A DNA stretch of 64,000 nt from Rugalucina vietnamica (GCA_964017185.1 OZ024877.1:9208201-9272200); one strand, 5' to 3'; shown: positions 22,901 to 37,900, counted from the first letter of the stretch. Translations and numbers: made by a program. Notes: generated from the letters alone by a model not told the origin.

Positions 22901-25900
22901 CTACCATGGGTATGGATGCTTAACTTAACCTCCATGTCATTGAATGAAATCTACCCTTAAAGGAACTTATAGTTTAATGAATGCCTTATATGTCACAAAG
23001 GGGCTGTCAGAATATGGAAAACTTGAAAAAAAAACATTAATTTAGTTATTACCACCACTTTTAACATTTTCTAAAAGTCTGACTTCTGGCCACTATCCCA
23101 AACATACAAACAAAATACATGTATATATGCTTAAAGGATACTTGTGATGAACATAGGTCTTTATGATTTAATGTCATTCATTTATCTGACAATATAAAAG
23201 ATAAGCCATCTGTTTAGAATAGCTGGCTGTCAATAGCGAACATTCACTTGTGTGTGTGTGCTTAATTTTCTGAGAATTTATTGTCTGTTTGTGTTTTAAA
23301 TCTCTATGATTTGTGATCAAGCCCCCCTTCCTGACCCTCCTCTGTGTTTTATAATAAAATTATGCTTTTGTTGTAGATGAAGGACCGAGATGGCCAATGG
23401 ACGGTCTTGCCATTGGACCAGCTAGATGTGACAAAGAACTCTCTCTCCAGTCAGTTTAAGGATTCCGTGAGGTCACGATCAAAGTTCATTGACAAGTGTC
23501 TGGAAGTACTCCAAGGTAAGAACGTAATTTAGGAGATAAGCAATAGGCAAAGGCAGTGGCTATTTTGCCGGAGCCGGCAAAATAGCCCCTAGGAGCTATT
23601 TTGCCGGACCCGGTAAAATAGCCATATTGGACTTATAGGCTATTTTGCCGGACCAAATACTTAATAAAAATTTTATTGGATATTTTGCAAGGTATTCTGA
23701 TCTACAATTTTGTTTTATTTGTCTATTTATTTATTTGAGATATTTCTCAATCAATAGGTTGCTTTTTGTGCCTTTTTAATGCCCCCAACTAAGATGAATG
23801 ACTTTGGAAGGGAATGTTGCCTTTGGCTTGTCTGTCTCTGTGTTGGTGTGTGTGTGTTGGGGTGGGTGTTTGCTGGTTGGGGTGTATTGTATGCCAGTGG
23901 GGTTGTGTGCATAGATGTGGCTGGCAGGCTGGGTCTGTTTGTTGACACTGACTGGTTTTGTAATTTTTAAATAGACTTATTGCTGATCATGGCTAGTTCC
24001 AAGAAACTTGAGCGCCTACCCCGCTACTCTGGATTACCTGGAACAGCCATTCCCCTACTGGAGACCCATAAAGTAGTACAAAAAAGTTTTGATTTGGGTC
24101 TTCTCTGTTTGTTAACAGACATTTTTAGCCAAAAATGAATACACTCCTACATCCATCGCCAGTTTTCAGAGTTTTTTGCTGTTTTTTTTTTTCTAATCTT
24201 TAAGGCTGTCACAATAAATTCTTATAAAGAAAATAATTGTTTTACTGCAGTGAAAACGAGATAAAGTGCTTGTATCTGGCCACCTGTTTGTTTCAAGAAT
24301 TAGATGAAATATGCCATTAACTTCTAATTTGCTCTTTGTCTCAATATTAGACAATGGATACAGTGTCTGCTCAGACTAAATGAAACACTGATCTGAGACT
24401 ATAAAGATATTAAGGTGGCATTTTTCCCATATTGAGACTTTCAGTTTATATGCATGTGCATATACTTTCTGCATTTTTACCAAACTATTTTAGGTACTCA
24501 CATGTTGAGTACCCACTGGCAATTACTGAGCACACAAAGTGTGAAATTCTTTAATTTATGAATACACATTGTACATACAAATAACTTGAACACCAACGAT
24601 TCCATGAGAACCCCAAGACCACACTAGTTTCATACGAACAGTTTCAGTCTTGACTCATAATTTTAGGACCCAGCTTATTCTGAATACCCACAATTTTGTG
24701 TGATTGAATTTTGTGAACATTCTTACAGTGAAGACCAACATAACTTGCCCATGCTTTTTGTAACAAGACAATATAGTTCTAACATTTTCAATACCACAAA
24801 ATATTTACATGCACTTTTGAATACCCACTTATTTTGAATACACTCAAATTTGAAGACTCATAAATATTTCGAGTGCCGCAACTTTATGTAATAACATCTT
24901 GCTAAAATATCTATATCTTCTAATTGCCACCAATTTTCAGGGCCTACAAAATTTGATCATCCACACTTTTGAATACCCACATATTTTGAGTACCAACAAA
25001 GTTGAAGACCACAAAATTTACCTTCCCAAAATTTGAGAAAATAAAGTATTAAAAGCTTAAATGAATTTAAAAGTGCTCCCAAATTTTAAATACCCACAAT
25101 TGTGAGTATCCATATACATTAGTACCCACAGACTTGAAATATGAAATTTGTAACACAAAATGGTCAAAGAGAAAAGAAAAAAGTCTGAAACCTCTAGAAA
25201 TCTGATATCATACACCTGGAGACTGTTGCTCTTGTTATTTTCACAGTTTTACTGATAATGATGATAAAAGCTGAAAGCTACAAGATATTTTCTGAGATTT
25301 ATTGCCCAATTGTGCCAGCCCCATTGGAGCTATATTTTGGCGATGGATACAGGAGTGAATAATATGCTGTTTACACGACGAATTTGTTCCGAACCAGGAC
25401 CGGACCTGGTTCTGTCCAAGTGTTTAGACGAACACATTTGGTTCGCTCCAAAATTTTGGAACGGTCCAACTTGGCCCGGTACATAACCTAGGACCTGGTT
25501 CGGTCCACATCTTGTTCCGATCCTGGTTCGGTACAAATCTTCCGTCTAAACACTTTGGTTCGGTCCAACGTATCTAATCAATATTTGTGCCGCCTCATGG
25601 GAAAACCAACAATCTGCCTAGGCGAAAACAAAGGCGCAGATCAGCTTCGCAGTAACTGCGAAGCTGATCAGCGCCTTTGTTTTCGCTACTTGGATAGTAC
25701 AATTCCTCCTCTACTTAACTCCAAAATTTCAAGCTTCTAGCCTGCTTCTGTAACTGCACAGGCCGGTTTGTGTCAGACCTGTTCGGAAACCACATTGTTG
25801 GTTTTCCCACGAGGTGGCTCATTTATTTTAGACTATCTGGAAATTTGCACAAAATAAGGTAAAGGTGAATGCATTCGTTGAGCCATCGTTTCTGAGTAAT

Positions 25901-28900
25901 GAAACTGTGCCAAATGTAGGTTGTGCATTTACTCAGATTTTCCCGCAAAAGTCCAGTTTCACACATTTTTCCGACTGACATACGCCGGTACCATAAAAAT
26001 ATAATAATGGAAAGATCTTGCAAAATACTTGCAATGGAATTGAATCAAATTACATTTAACTTTTTTCAGACAGTCATGTTTATTTTATGCACCTATGGTT
26101 ATTTGTCTATAGTTTAGAATGCACAGCTTAAATAAATGCCGAAGTAGTAGCGAAAAGCTGAGCGTTTTCCCGCGACATACTTTGATATGTTATCTAGTGC
26201 GCTGAATATTGTTGAGTCATTTGTTCCGATCTAAATAATTCAATGTAAACAGCAAGATAGATTTATTCCGGACTAACTTGGACCGGTCCAATATAGATCG
26301 GACCTGGTTCGAACCCGTCTAAACAGACTATTTGTGAATCATATAAACTGTTTCACAGGGTTATGTTAACAGATCAGCTGAAGGTGAAAGAAGCTAGATA
26401 AATAACCTATCTTGATTCTTTGGGAGTAATAAATATTAACACAAAAGAACATGGAGATATTTACATATTTCTCACCACTCATCATGAGGACAGGATTTTT
26501 AGTTCTGATTGCACTTTTTCCTGTTGTTAATGCACTTAATGACAAAAGATGAAATACACCCTGTAGCAAACAACCGCTAGATAGAGCTCATTGTTACAGC
26601 ATCATTATGCACTGTATCGGTCTCAGAATCAACTGGTCCTGGCTTCGATCCCAACAAGCTCTGACATGTTATTGAGCATGACACATGACAGATCTATCCT
26701 TCCTGCCATGTCTAAAATGTTGACTGGGAGGTTAAACCTCAATTATACAGTATAGCTCGATTTTGACCTCAGATGCATCAAAAGATAGACCATTCCATGA
26801 AGTAGCATGTGATAGGTAAATCAGTACGACACATCACAGGTTTTTCCGTTACACTTCGGTTGCACGCACAGTAAAAAAGTAGGAAACAATCAGGAAAAGG
26901 TGCAATCAGAAAAAGATTCCTGATCCGAAAACCGAGGTGGGAAAAAACTAAATTAACGATTAGGGGCCAGTTGTTCAAAACTTTGTTAGCTTAACATCAT
27001 CATTTAGATCTCAACTTGTTAAGCAAATGCCAACTACGTAAACAAATACACTGTAATATTTTGTAGATAAAATGTGAGAATCCTTTGCCATGTAGAGAAA
27101 AACTAACAGTGTATTTGTAATATTCATGTTTGAATTTTTAACGAATTGTTAACTAACGATGTCGTTAATTTTGAGCAACTGGGCCCAGGTACTTATACCA
27201 TGATAACATATCAAAAGCCGAATGAGCAGCTATTTTCCCAATAGATGGCCAATCAGTTGCTTAAACTTAACTTAAAATTTCACTTTTAACTAGTTGAAAT
27301 GCTGGAATAGAGTATTAAATAGAATGCAGAGCAGAGTGACAATCCAAAAGTTTTGGTAAACAAAGAAGGTTTAATGTTCTGCAGTATATTAATTTGCTTT
27401 GTCGTGTTCTCTGAGTCGCATCTTTGACTTATTTGACTCCTTTTCTAATAATGTCATTTTTCTGTTTGGACAGATAAGGTGGAGAAGTCAGCCCAGCAGA
27501 CCTTTGAGATGGAAACAAACTCCAACAAGAAGGGTAAGTTAAATTACTGGATTTGTTTTGCATCAGGATGAATATTTAATATTTAATTGGTTTTCAAGGG
27601 TGTTAGGAAAATTTCAGGGTGTCCATCAGGTCTGGGAAGAAATATGGGAAAAATGAAATTTTGCAAGGTCACTAAATTGTCAGGGAACTTTGACACAGTC
27701 AGGGAACATTGCATTTTCAGCCAAAAATCAGGGATTTTAACAAATTTAGTGGCAAAGCACAAGTCAGGCGAGCTACGCTGTCCTGCAACAGCTCTTATTT
27801 TATTTTTATTTTTTGCATAATTGTCTCAGACAGTCAGTAATTCTATGTTCTTAATAACAACAAAAATCATAAGCAGTTAGCAGTCAAACCTAAGAGCCAC
27901 AAGATATGCTTTTCTTCTCGGTCTGATGCAACATGTATGATTATGAAGAGATTCAAAATAATTAAATTATGTGGTCTCCTGCAGATAATAATGATCTAGG
28001 CAAAATGCACACTAGTTGCATTGGTCTTGAAAGCATGTATCATGGGGATGAGCAAAATTAGAAGCTTATAATAAACAAAGGTCTAGGGCGTTTAAGGCCT
28101 GATTTTGGCCTCAGATTTTGCTACCAAATAAATTTTGGAATTTAGGTGAGAACTATTCCTAAAAACAGCCATATGTCTTGTCTTTTAAAACCCAGAACAA
28201 GTACTTTGTTTATACTACAAGCATTACCATGACAACGCACAAAAGAACTATAGATAAGGCACATTTTGCACCTTTTGGTCTATTTCTGAACACATTTTTA
28301 ATTTCTAACTACCGTTCCAGCTTGAAATTATTTACAAATATGATATGCACCTCCATCCAGTCTGTCGGACGTGACTTTAAACTGTGGTCCCATCTGCATA
28401 TGATTCGAGCTGTTGGTGGGACAAATCACATTAAATTACAAATCAACCTTTAGATTGGGGAAAGAGTCACCCATACTTTATCGAAATAAGGCCCCAGTTC
28501 TTGCTTTGACAGTCAACAACAACAACAAAAATAAAACTTTGTGCACATACCTTAGCATGTTACTTTTTTCTCAAACTTGTGTTTTTTTTCTTCTGCAGGT
28601 AGTGAAGAAGAAAGAAAGCTGTCATCCAGTCTGTTTAGCAACAAGATTGTTGGTAAGTCTGTGCAGAGATTTAAACTCCAACTTTTTGGTTCTGACTCTA
28701 ACTTTGTTTTTGAATGCTTTCAATAGTAAAGTACAGGAAGAAATCATCATTTTAAAAATACCTAAATTTTACTCCAATTTTCAAAATCTTAGTGAGAACA
28801 AATCTGATATTTATGTTGTAATATGTCTGATTTAATATTTTTCTATCTTCTGATACTGAGTCGCGCAATTTCTGATCATCACCTCGTTTTGAAGACATTT

Positions 28901-31900
28901 AAGAAAATATGTAAGATGGTTCTTAAAAATGATGATACATTCTTGGAATTTGTAGCTCTTCAGTGGGTAAAAAACTTACTGAGTTACTTTAAGAAAAAAA
29001 GAGAGAAAAAAAAATCAGGTCTCTTGACCAGAATCGCTTGTTTTGAGGTTTAACATCCCAGTCAACAATTTTTCAGTCATGTTGGGACAGACATAACATT
29101 TTAAATTGGATCTTTAACCTAACTAAAGATCTATTAAAGCGGAGCATGGTAGATCTATATACAATATAGTCAGATTTATAACCTAAACAGTAGATCAGTA
29201 CTTCAATGCCTTTGATATAAAAGACTGAAATTTCATATTTTAATATAAATATATAATTTGTCCTAATTTTCAGTTTAATAGTCCATGTTGAAGGAAACAA
29301 TCAATTTTGTCACAAGTAATCAAATTCACAATCATTTAATTCAACAAAGGCGATCGCTACTGACAGCCGGCTGTCAATAGAGAAAGTTCGCTACTGACAG
29401 TCGGCTGTCAATAGCATCATCATCATCATATCCGTTTTATAGTCCGTTGTCCTCTACTGAGGGTTGGACTTGTTTGACAAGTCTCCTTCTTAGACGACCT
29501 CTCCACTCTGAGCGATTCTGAGGATCAGCAGTATCCATTCCTAGCTTTTTTCTGTCGTCTAACAACACTTCATCCCATGATTTCCTTGGCTTGCCAGATC
29601 TTTTCTGTGCAACTATGTTCAGCTTGCGTACTTGAGCAATCCAGCCTTTGCTGCGCTCTACGTGTCCATACCATCTCATTCTGCTGGAGCGAAGCACCAC
29701 ATCTATATCCTGAAGTCCAAGCTTTGAGAGAAGGGAGTCTGAGCTTACTTCATCATTCGCCTTGACATTACAGATCCAGCGGATCATCGCACGGTCATTG
29801 CGCCGTAGGCGGTTAAGTGTAGCCACAGTCATGGCCCATGTTTCTGCCGCATGCAGCATTACACTTCTCACACAAGTTGAATAAACTCGACCTCTGGTCA
29901 AAAGTGGCAGATTGCGGTTGGTGAGTAGGGGGAGTAGCTGTCGGAACTTGCCCCAAGCAGATTTGCAACGCGTTATTGCAGCCAGTTCACAACCTCCACC
30001 AGCAGAAAGCATGTCTCCCAGATAACAGAACTCTGGAACAGCCTCAACTGTTTCGTCATCAACCTGAACCTCCTTCACTAGTCTTCCATCTATTGGACGT
30101 GCCTTTCCTAGGCAGCGAGCACATCTGAAATCAGGATCAGGGCGCAAGGGGCCTTTGATTCCACTGCATTTCTTGTGGATCCAGGACAAGCAGCCACCAC
30201 AGAAGATAGCATTTCTTCCTACACCTGTCTGACAGACGCCACAGGGATCCTTTCCAGATTTTTTCAGAAGGTCCAGATTGGGGCCAGAGACCATGATCTT
30301 TGTCTTCCCCATGTTCACTCGAAGGCCTTTCCTCTCCATCTCTGCTTTCCATGTCTTCAGCTTTACCAGTAGTTCCTCCATGGACTCAGCACTAATCATC
30401 AAGTCATCTGCATACAACAGCTCCCAAGGGCAGCCTGTTCGGAACTCCCTGGATAAAGCCTCTAACACAATAATGAAGAGAAGTGGGCTTAGGACAGAGC
30501 CCTGATGAACACCTACTTTGACACCAAACTCCTCACTGTATCCACTGCCAACTCTTACCCTACTTCTCACGTCTTTATACATGGACTGGACAAGGTGCAC
30601 TAGCCACTCGTCGATTCCTAATTTTCGCATTGCCCACCAGATGACATCACGTGGGACCCGATCGAATGCTTTTTCCAGATCAACGAAGGCCATGTAGAGC
30701 AGCTTGTTAGCAGCTAAGTGCTTCTCTTGTAGTTGACGGACAATGAAAATCGCATCTGTAGTGCCACGACCTGACATAAACCCACACTGCATCTCATCAG
30801 TCTCAACTCTTTGCCGGATGAGTCCTTCTACTACACGCTCCAATACTTTCATCGTCTGTTCAATCAGCTTCAAGCCCCTGTAGTTACCCCTGCTCAGAGC
30901 ATCTCCTTTGCCCTTGTACAAATTAACAATGTAACTCTCCTGCCAGTCAATTGGGATGCAACCTTCTGAGATGATGTCCTCGATGAGATCGCGCACCTCA
31001 GCTACACCAGCTTCACCAAGGGGCTTCAGCATCTCAGCAACGATACCTGATGGTCCAGCTGCTTTGCCAGATGCCATCTTGTTGATGGCCTTTGTGATCA
31101 TCTCCAAGGTGATTGGCTCGCTTGGGCCTTCAACTGGGCTTTCCACTGACAGGTCCTCTGGATTCCATGGGAATTCGACATTGAGGAGACGCTCATAATG
31201 CTCTTTCCAGGCATCTTTCTTTGCATCCTCATCTAGTGACAGTAGGCCTTCATCATTCTTTACAGGTTTCTCTCCCATGACATCCTGGTTGTCACGTCTC
31301 ATTTGCTTGGCCAGACGATACACATCTGCAGATCTTGGATCTATTTTCTGGAGAGCAACCTTCTCAGCCTCATTCTTGGCATGGTACACTGCACGGTTGG
31401 ACGCACGCTTGGCTGAGTTGTATGCAGCTCGACTGCCACCAGCTTTCCACAACTTGAAGCACCTGCGCTTCTCCTTAACTGCTTCCTCCACCTGCTTGTT
31501 CCACCACCAAGTCTGCTTTCTCCATGGGTGATGCGAGGAAACACCACATACTTCCTTTGTAGCCTGCAGAAGGTTGTCCTTCAGAGAAGTCCAGCGCTCA
31601 TTTACTGTGCATGTCTGTGACAGCTGTCTTTCTTGTGTTTTTGCTTTGAACACTTCAGAGAGCTCTGCTCGCTTCTCTGGGTCTTTTAGCTTCCACACCT
31701 TGATGCGTGGCACAAACTTGCGCTTGGGTTGAGGAGGAATAGAAACTTTGAAGTCTCCAATCAACAGCCTATGTTGTGATGCACACTCCTCCCCAATAAT
31801 GACTTTTACATTGGATACCTGCTTCCTGAAGCTACGCCCGTACAGGATGAAGTCTATCTGGGTAGCAGCTACCCCAGACTGGTAGGTGACCAGATGTTCT

Positions 31901-34900
31901 TGTTTCTTCTTAAACCAGGTGTTACCAACCAGAAGGTCGTTAGCAAATGCAAACTCTAATATTCTCTCTCCTTCAGTATTCCTCTTTCCAATGGCTTGCC
32001 CGCCATGTACCTCTTCAAACCCAGTGGACTGGGAGCCAAGGTGCCCGTTCCAGTCACCGCAAACGAGGAGTTGTTCTGAGGCTGGGATTTTAGCTACCGT
32101 GGATTGCAGCTCCTGGTAGAAACGGTCCTTCTCAATGTCACTCAGGTTAGCTTGTGGTGCATACACACACACAAAGACAAAAACTGTCTTGCCAATGGTC
32201 ATTCGAATGAGAATGATCCTGTCTGAGACTCGGACAACCTCAAATACATTCTCCCACCATTCTTCTGCAAGCAGAATTCCAACACCACCAGTGCCCTTGT
32301 CATTTCCAGACCAAAAGAGTTTGAAGCGAGAATCTTTGCCGACTATCTGCTTTACGCCTTCTCTTTTCCACCTAGTCTCTTGGAGACAGCACAGGTCTAC
32401 TCTTCTCCGCGACACAGTCTCCACCACTTCATTAGATTTCCGCCGCATCGTGCCCACATTGAGTGTGCCAACACGGAAGGACTTTGGGCATTCGCTGGAT
32501 TCGCCACTAGGGCCCGACCCTGCAGCTCCACGCCCCCGAGCCGCCAAGCCGGAGACGCTACCGACTACTCTATGGTTGCCGGCACCGCCTGAGCTTTTTC
32601 CTTTATTTTGACTTGTCATGATTGTTTGTAGCAAGATTTTATGGTAGGATGCCCTTCCTTTCACCAACTCGGACACTATTCGGCAGTCCAAGAGCTCCGC
32701 CGTTCCCCACTGACTTGGGCTGTGTGCTCCACCGTTGGCACCATGTGAATGTGCTCCTCCGCTGGACCACTGCTGCAACACCGGAAAGCCAGTATGTCGA
32801 CTCCCGCTGCAGAAGCTACTGTCACCCAGGTTGTGACAGGCTAGTTTATGGCATAGCAGCCAATTTCTAGTTTTTTGTAGAGACCAGACTAAAACTCCTA
32901 GATGGATTACCTTCCAAGGTTAATGAGCCCCATCTACCCACATGAGCAGGTTGTACCGGATTACATGTTTACCAGTAGCAGAACCAATCTAGAAAAGATA
33001 AATCCTGACCTGACCTGAATATTTGGTAGCATATCAGTTACAAAAGCGAATGTTCGCTATTGACAGCCAGCTACACATTTTCATATATGGGCCACAACGT
33101 GAGAAAATGTACCTTTGGGCAATTCGTTGAGCATTAGAAAAACAAAGTTACGCTGAATGTATGATGTTTCTAGAGTCTGTTATTCTTTATTTGACCACAT
33201 TATTTCATTTATTTTGTGAGTTGTGACCAATTTACTATATGAACCCTACAGACGTCATTGTCCTGAAAAATGACGTCAAAGTTGCGTAATGCATTTCTGC
33301 ATGTTAGTAGAGCTTACAAAACTCGATGCATTTCCTTAAAACTGTTTAAGCACTGGTCAGAACCTATTGCTTAGATAGAAGCATACCATCCTTACAGGCA
33401 ATCTGTAGTAATTATGTTGTCTATTTTTATGATGATACGGTTGCTATGGTTACCGTTTAACGATACATATAGGAAAATGTATGTATTATGGGCTAAAACA
33501 AGGGCAGATAACTCAAAATATTGACAATAAATATGTTTTAAAAATCATTCATTTGGTAGCCCAGTGTTCAAAGATCACAAATACAGTCTTATTTCTATAA
33601 CGCATATTACATCTTTTTTCCCGCTTTTTGCTACTTTCTACTAGTAATTGTAGAATGTCCAAAGGCAGGGTTCGAAGTGCCCATCTCTCCCCGGGTTTAC
33701 CCATGGGTTTTACCCGGGTAAACCCGGGTTGGGCTTTAAGCCTTATTTTGAAAAAGTGGGTACTTAGTGGGTCCTCACTATTTTTGATGTTCACATTTGT
33801 GTATTTTACAGTATTTTGACAGACATTTTTTTTTCTTTTCTTTAAAAACATACACTTAAGTAAAATTTACTACTAATGTGTACTTTATATAACATCCACT
33901 AAAATTCCATGACACCATAAATTTTGAATATTAGTAGGAGCTAATGATAGTTTTAGAACTGTACTTCAGTGAAAGAATGTCATCAATCAGTCTCTCACAT
34001 TTAATAGACAATTGCTTTAATCCTTTGTTTGTGTTTTCACCTAATCAATGCTCTAGGAAGTGTTGATAACACTTTTATAACAATACCCCATATGACACCT
34101 ATTTAGGCACTGCTAAAATGAGGTGTTAACTAATTGTTTGGTATGTTTGTTCTAAATTTATGTCACTTAGTTGACTGCCTTGTATGTCTAGCTGTAATGA
34201 CATCTGGCATGGTAGTTAAATGATGAATTATAGGTAAAATGTGACTTAGCTAGATTTATCTGATTATTTTTATGGCAGTAGAAATATCTTTCACCATTCT
34301 CTTATCATAAGTCTGTCACAGACCAAGTCTTTCTTCTGTGCATGTCGATCAGCCATTTAGTAACAACAACAAAAAAACTCTATGAGAAGTTAAAACCTCT
34401 GTATCTTTTCAATTCTGTCTAATCGTCAAACACCCCTAATGCAATCTTGCCAGCTTGGTTAGATAGCTGATTGTTCTTTTGGGATTGCTTCACACAAACT
34501 AAATAGGTTATTCAAATCAGATAAATTCAAATGTCTTGTTACTTGTTAATTCATTTCTAAAATGCCTTCATACCTTGCTCAATGCTCGAGGATCATCATT
34601 AGATATAAAGATCATAAAATTTCTAATACTGGTCACTACCCGCTACCCAGTGGGTATACGGGTTTACCCGCAGAAACCCACTGGGTTGGGTTTTATGGTT
34701 TAATACCCGGGTTTTTCGAACCCTGTCCAAAGGTAAATTATGTCGCGTTGAGGTTCATATATTAATGTGCATAAGTTTATTTCTCTATACCTAAAATGAA
34801 ATGGTTTCTTAAATCCTTGTAACAATTAGGCTCACAAAGTGAGCTTATAGTATACTCATGCTCCGCCCGTCATCAGTCATTGTTGTCATTGTCATCGTTC

Positions 34901-37900
34901 ACACTTTTCAATCATCTTCTTCTCTGAAACCACATGGCCAATCAAATTCAAATTTCATGTGGAACATCCTTAGGAAGGGGGAACAACAAAAGTCTGTATA
35001 AATAGTCTAGGTCACGTGAACAAGATGTATCAATCATGACCCTGGGATGACCTTGACCTATCAACTACGGTCGACAATGCATTTGATTGGGGAAAATTGT
35101 AAAAGTGTCATTTGAAGGGCAAAACTTGCAGGGAATTGGCAAATGGACTGAATTTTGATGATTTGAAAAGACATTGACTTAATGGGACATTCTGACCCTG
35201 CTCTGGGGTTATATACTTGCATATTACCATTTTAGTCAATGAAATTTATTAGTATATATCTCAGGTCTCAGGTGAGAGTTTACAGGACCCTTGGACCTCT
35301 TGTTTATTAGACTGCCCACGTGTACATGTATTTCTTTAGCCACTACATACAGGTGAGACCGCCACCAAAAATTGACACGAAAATATACTGATGCACCAGT
35401 CATATGTAACCAAGGCACCCCACCTATGGGTAAGGGTGGGATATAGCCAGGTTAAAGTGCTGATCGATGAGCAATTACTTTTTCATTGTCCCTGCAGTGC
35501 AGGGAAAATAGCAGGGTTTTGACTTGTGAACTCCTTACCCAAGGGAGACTTTCAGTTGAGAAGGACAGAGCAAATTAGTGCAATGATTAGACCTCCAGTA
35601 TGTCCCCTGGGGATGGGGCTTTTAGCAGCAGTCTGAAAGCTGAAAAGTCATAATCCTGGCACTTCCCCATAGGTGGGGGTTCGGTGGTTACAAATGAATG
35701 GTGCACCTGAATTAGACATATTTGGAATTTACTGTGTAATTTAGCGTTCAGTAATTTAGCCCATTTATTTTCAGCTGATTGTGCTGATGTACATATATCG
35801 AATTTGGTTTGCCCAGATGAAGAGCGCCAGTGTCGTCCTGTTGACCCAAACCATGTGCAGCGCCTGAAAGCTCAGTACCAGAGATCAACAACATCTTTTG
35901 TGGTACTTGTTGGACTGTTGACAGAGCCAGATGTTGAAATTGACAGGTATTTTATTGTAACATTATTGGGTATGTTAGAAACTTCTTAAGGCTGCGTTTA
36001 CATATAGCAGAAGACTATTTGGGTATACAATGCAAGTTTTTAGGGCGTGCAAATATATTTCCTAGTACCAATTCATATAAGAGGGGACTATTCGAAAAGG
36101 TGTATATCTGCTTTTAGTATATCAAAGTGGGAATCATACATGTTTAATTTTCTGCACCAAATATGTAAGTAAGTAGTGATTGAAAGCATGCTAAGTTAAA
36201 ATAGCAGTCACACATTAGCATATAAGCCAGATGAACATCGCTAATGACTAATAGGTAAAATTCAACATGCATCGGGAGCATGTCAGAGACACGTAGAACT
36301 GTTAAATGTGTTTTGTACACTTGGTGTGCATTGATTCACGTCACTGTAGGTAGGTGCGCGCTTCACATGCGTTACATGGCTAAAAAGAATTTTTAGAATG
36401 ATTATAACGACCCCAAAGGCAATTTTACCTTGTAAGATTTTATGTTATATTTGAGCCTGTGCATGAGAAAACCAACAATTTGGGGTTCCGACCAGGTCTG
36501 ACACAAACCGGGCTGTACAGTCACAGAACATTGTTAGAGGCTGGAAATTTTGTATTTAAGTAGAAGAGGGATTGTACTATCCATGTAGCGAAAACAAAGG
36601 CGCTGATCAGCTTCGCGGTTACCGCGAAGCTGATCTGCGGCTTTGTTTTCGCCTATGCAAATTGTTGTTTTTCTCATGCACAGGCTCATTTTATATTAAT
36701 TGCCTCATTTAGATCTTGATTACCCCTACCAAACCTGACTTTATGATGCATCCTCAGGAAATCTGAAATGACCTCAACTAGATTTCTTGCAATTGACACT
36801 TTGACCAATGGGATATTAGCCAAATATTGGCTAATACCATGTTCAAAATTCTGTAACTTAGCATAGAGGAGCTCTACAAAGTATATAAATCATGACCCTG
36901 AAATGACCTTGATCAACATTGTATTTTACGGCAAAGTCAACATAGGTTGCCCATGCATTGGAATAGGGAAAGTTGTCAAAATGTGATTTGAAGAGAATAT
37001 CTTGCAGGAATTGGGCAGATGGGCTGAAGATTTATGATTCTGAATCTATTTGGAGCCCAGAGGCTGGTCGGCCCCCAACCCAGGGCAATATACATGTTTA
37101 TTACCATAATATATAAAGATCTTATCGGAAACAAAATGGCCAATCAAAGCCAACGTCTACAAAGATTATATATATCATGACCCTATGATACCTTGACTTA
37201 TTTTACGGCCAGGTCAACATAGGTGGCCCATGCGTTTGAAAGGGGAAAATTATCAACATGTCATTTGAAGAGAAAAACTTGGGCAAATGGACTGAAGATT
37301 TATGATTCTGAAAATAAAAAAATAGACACTAGGGTCTGGTTGGCCCCCATCCACCAGGGTAATATACAAGTGACTCACCATAATTTTCAAACTCTTCACT
37401 GAAACCGCTTGGCCAATCAAAGCCAAATTTGATATGAAGCATCTATTGGAGGGGGAACCAATGTATACCATTGTATACATAAATAATCCAGGTCACATGA
37501 CCAAAATGGCCGCCATGTCCATATATGGTTAAAACTCTTCAAAGATCTCATCCAGAACCGATGGACCAATTTCAATGAAAGTTAGCATGTAGCATTGTGG
37601 ATTAGAGTACTACAATGTATACTTAAAATATGACCTAGTGATGTTCTTGACATGTTTAATGGCAAGGTCAAGATAGGTCGCCCATGACCATAATAGTCAA
37701 ACAAGTTTATTGGTATATATCCCAGATCTCAGGTAAGTGTTCTATCACAGGACCATTGGTCCTCTAGTTTTGTCTATTTTAGGACAATGCGGTTGCTATG
37801 GTTACCATTTAATGAAAGATATAGGGAAATTATGTATATTATGGGCCTAAACAAGGGCATATAACTCCAAATATTGAAATTATTATATGTTTTAAAACTC

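Noticed and set aside
32135..32611. 158-codon plus-strand frame
   Set aside because: Antisense shadow of the LINE endonuclease coding region; no family match and no splice context.
32620..32781. LINE ORF start at 32781
   Set aside because: The first codon there is GTG; the first ATG in frame is at 32619, followed by a Gly/Ser-rich leader typical of these elements.
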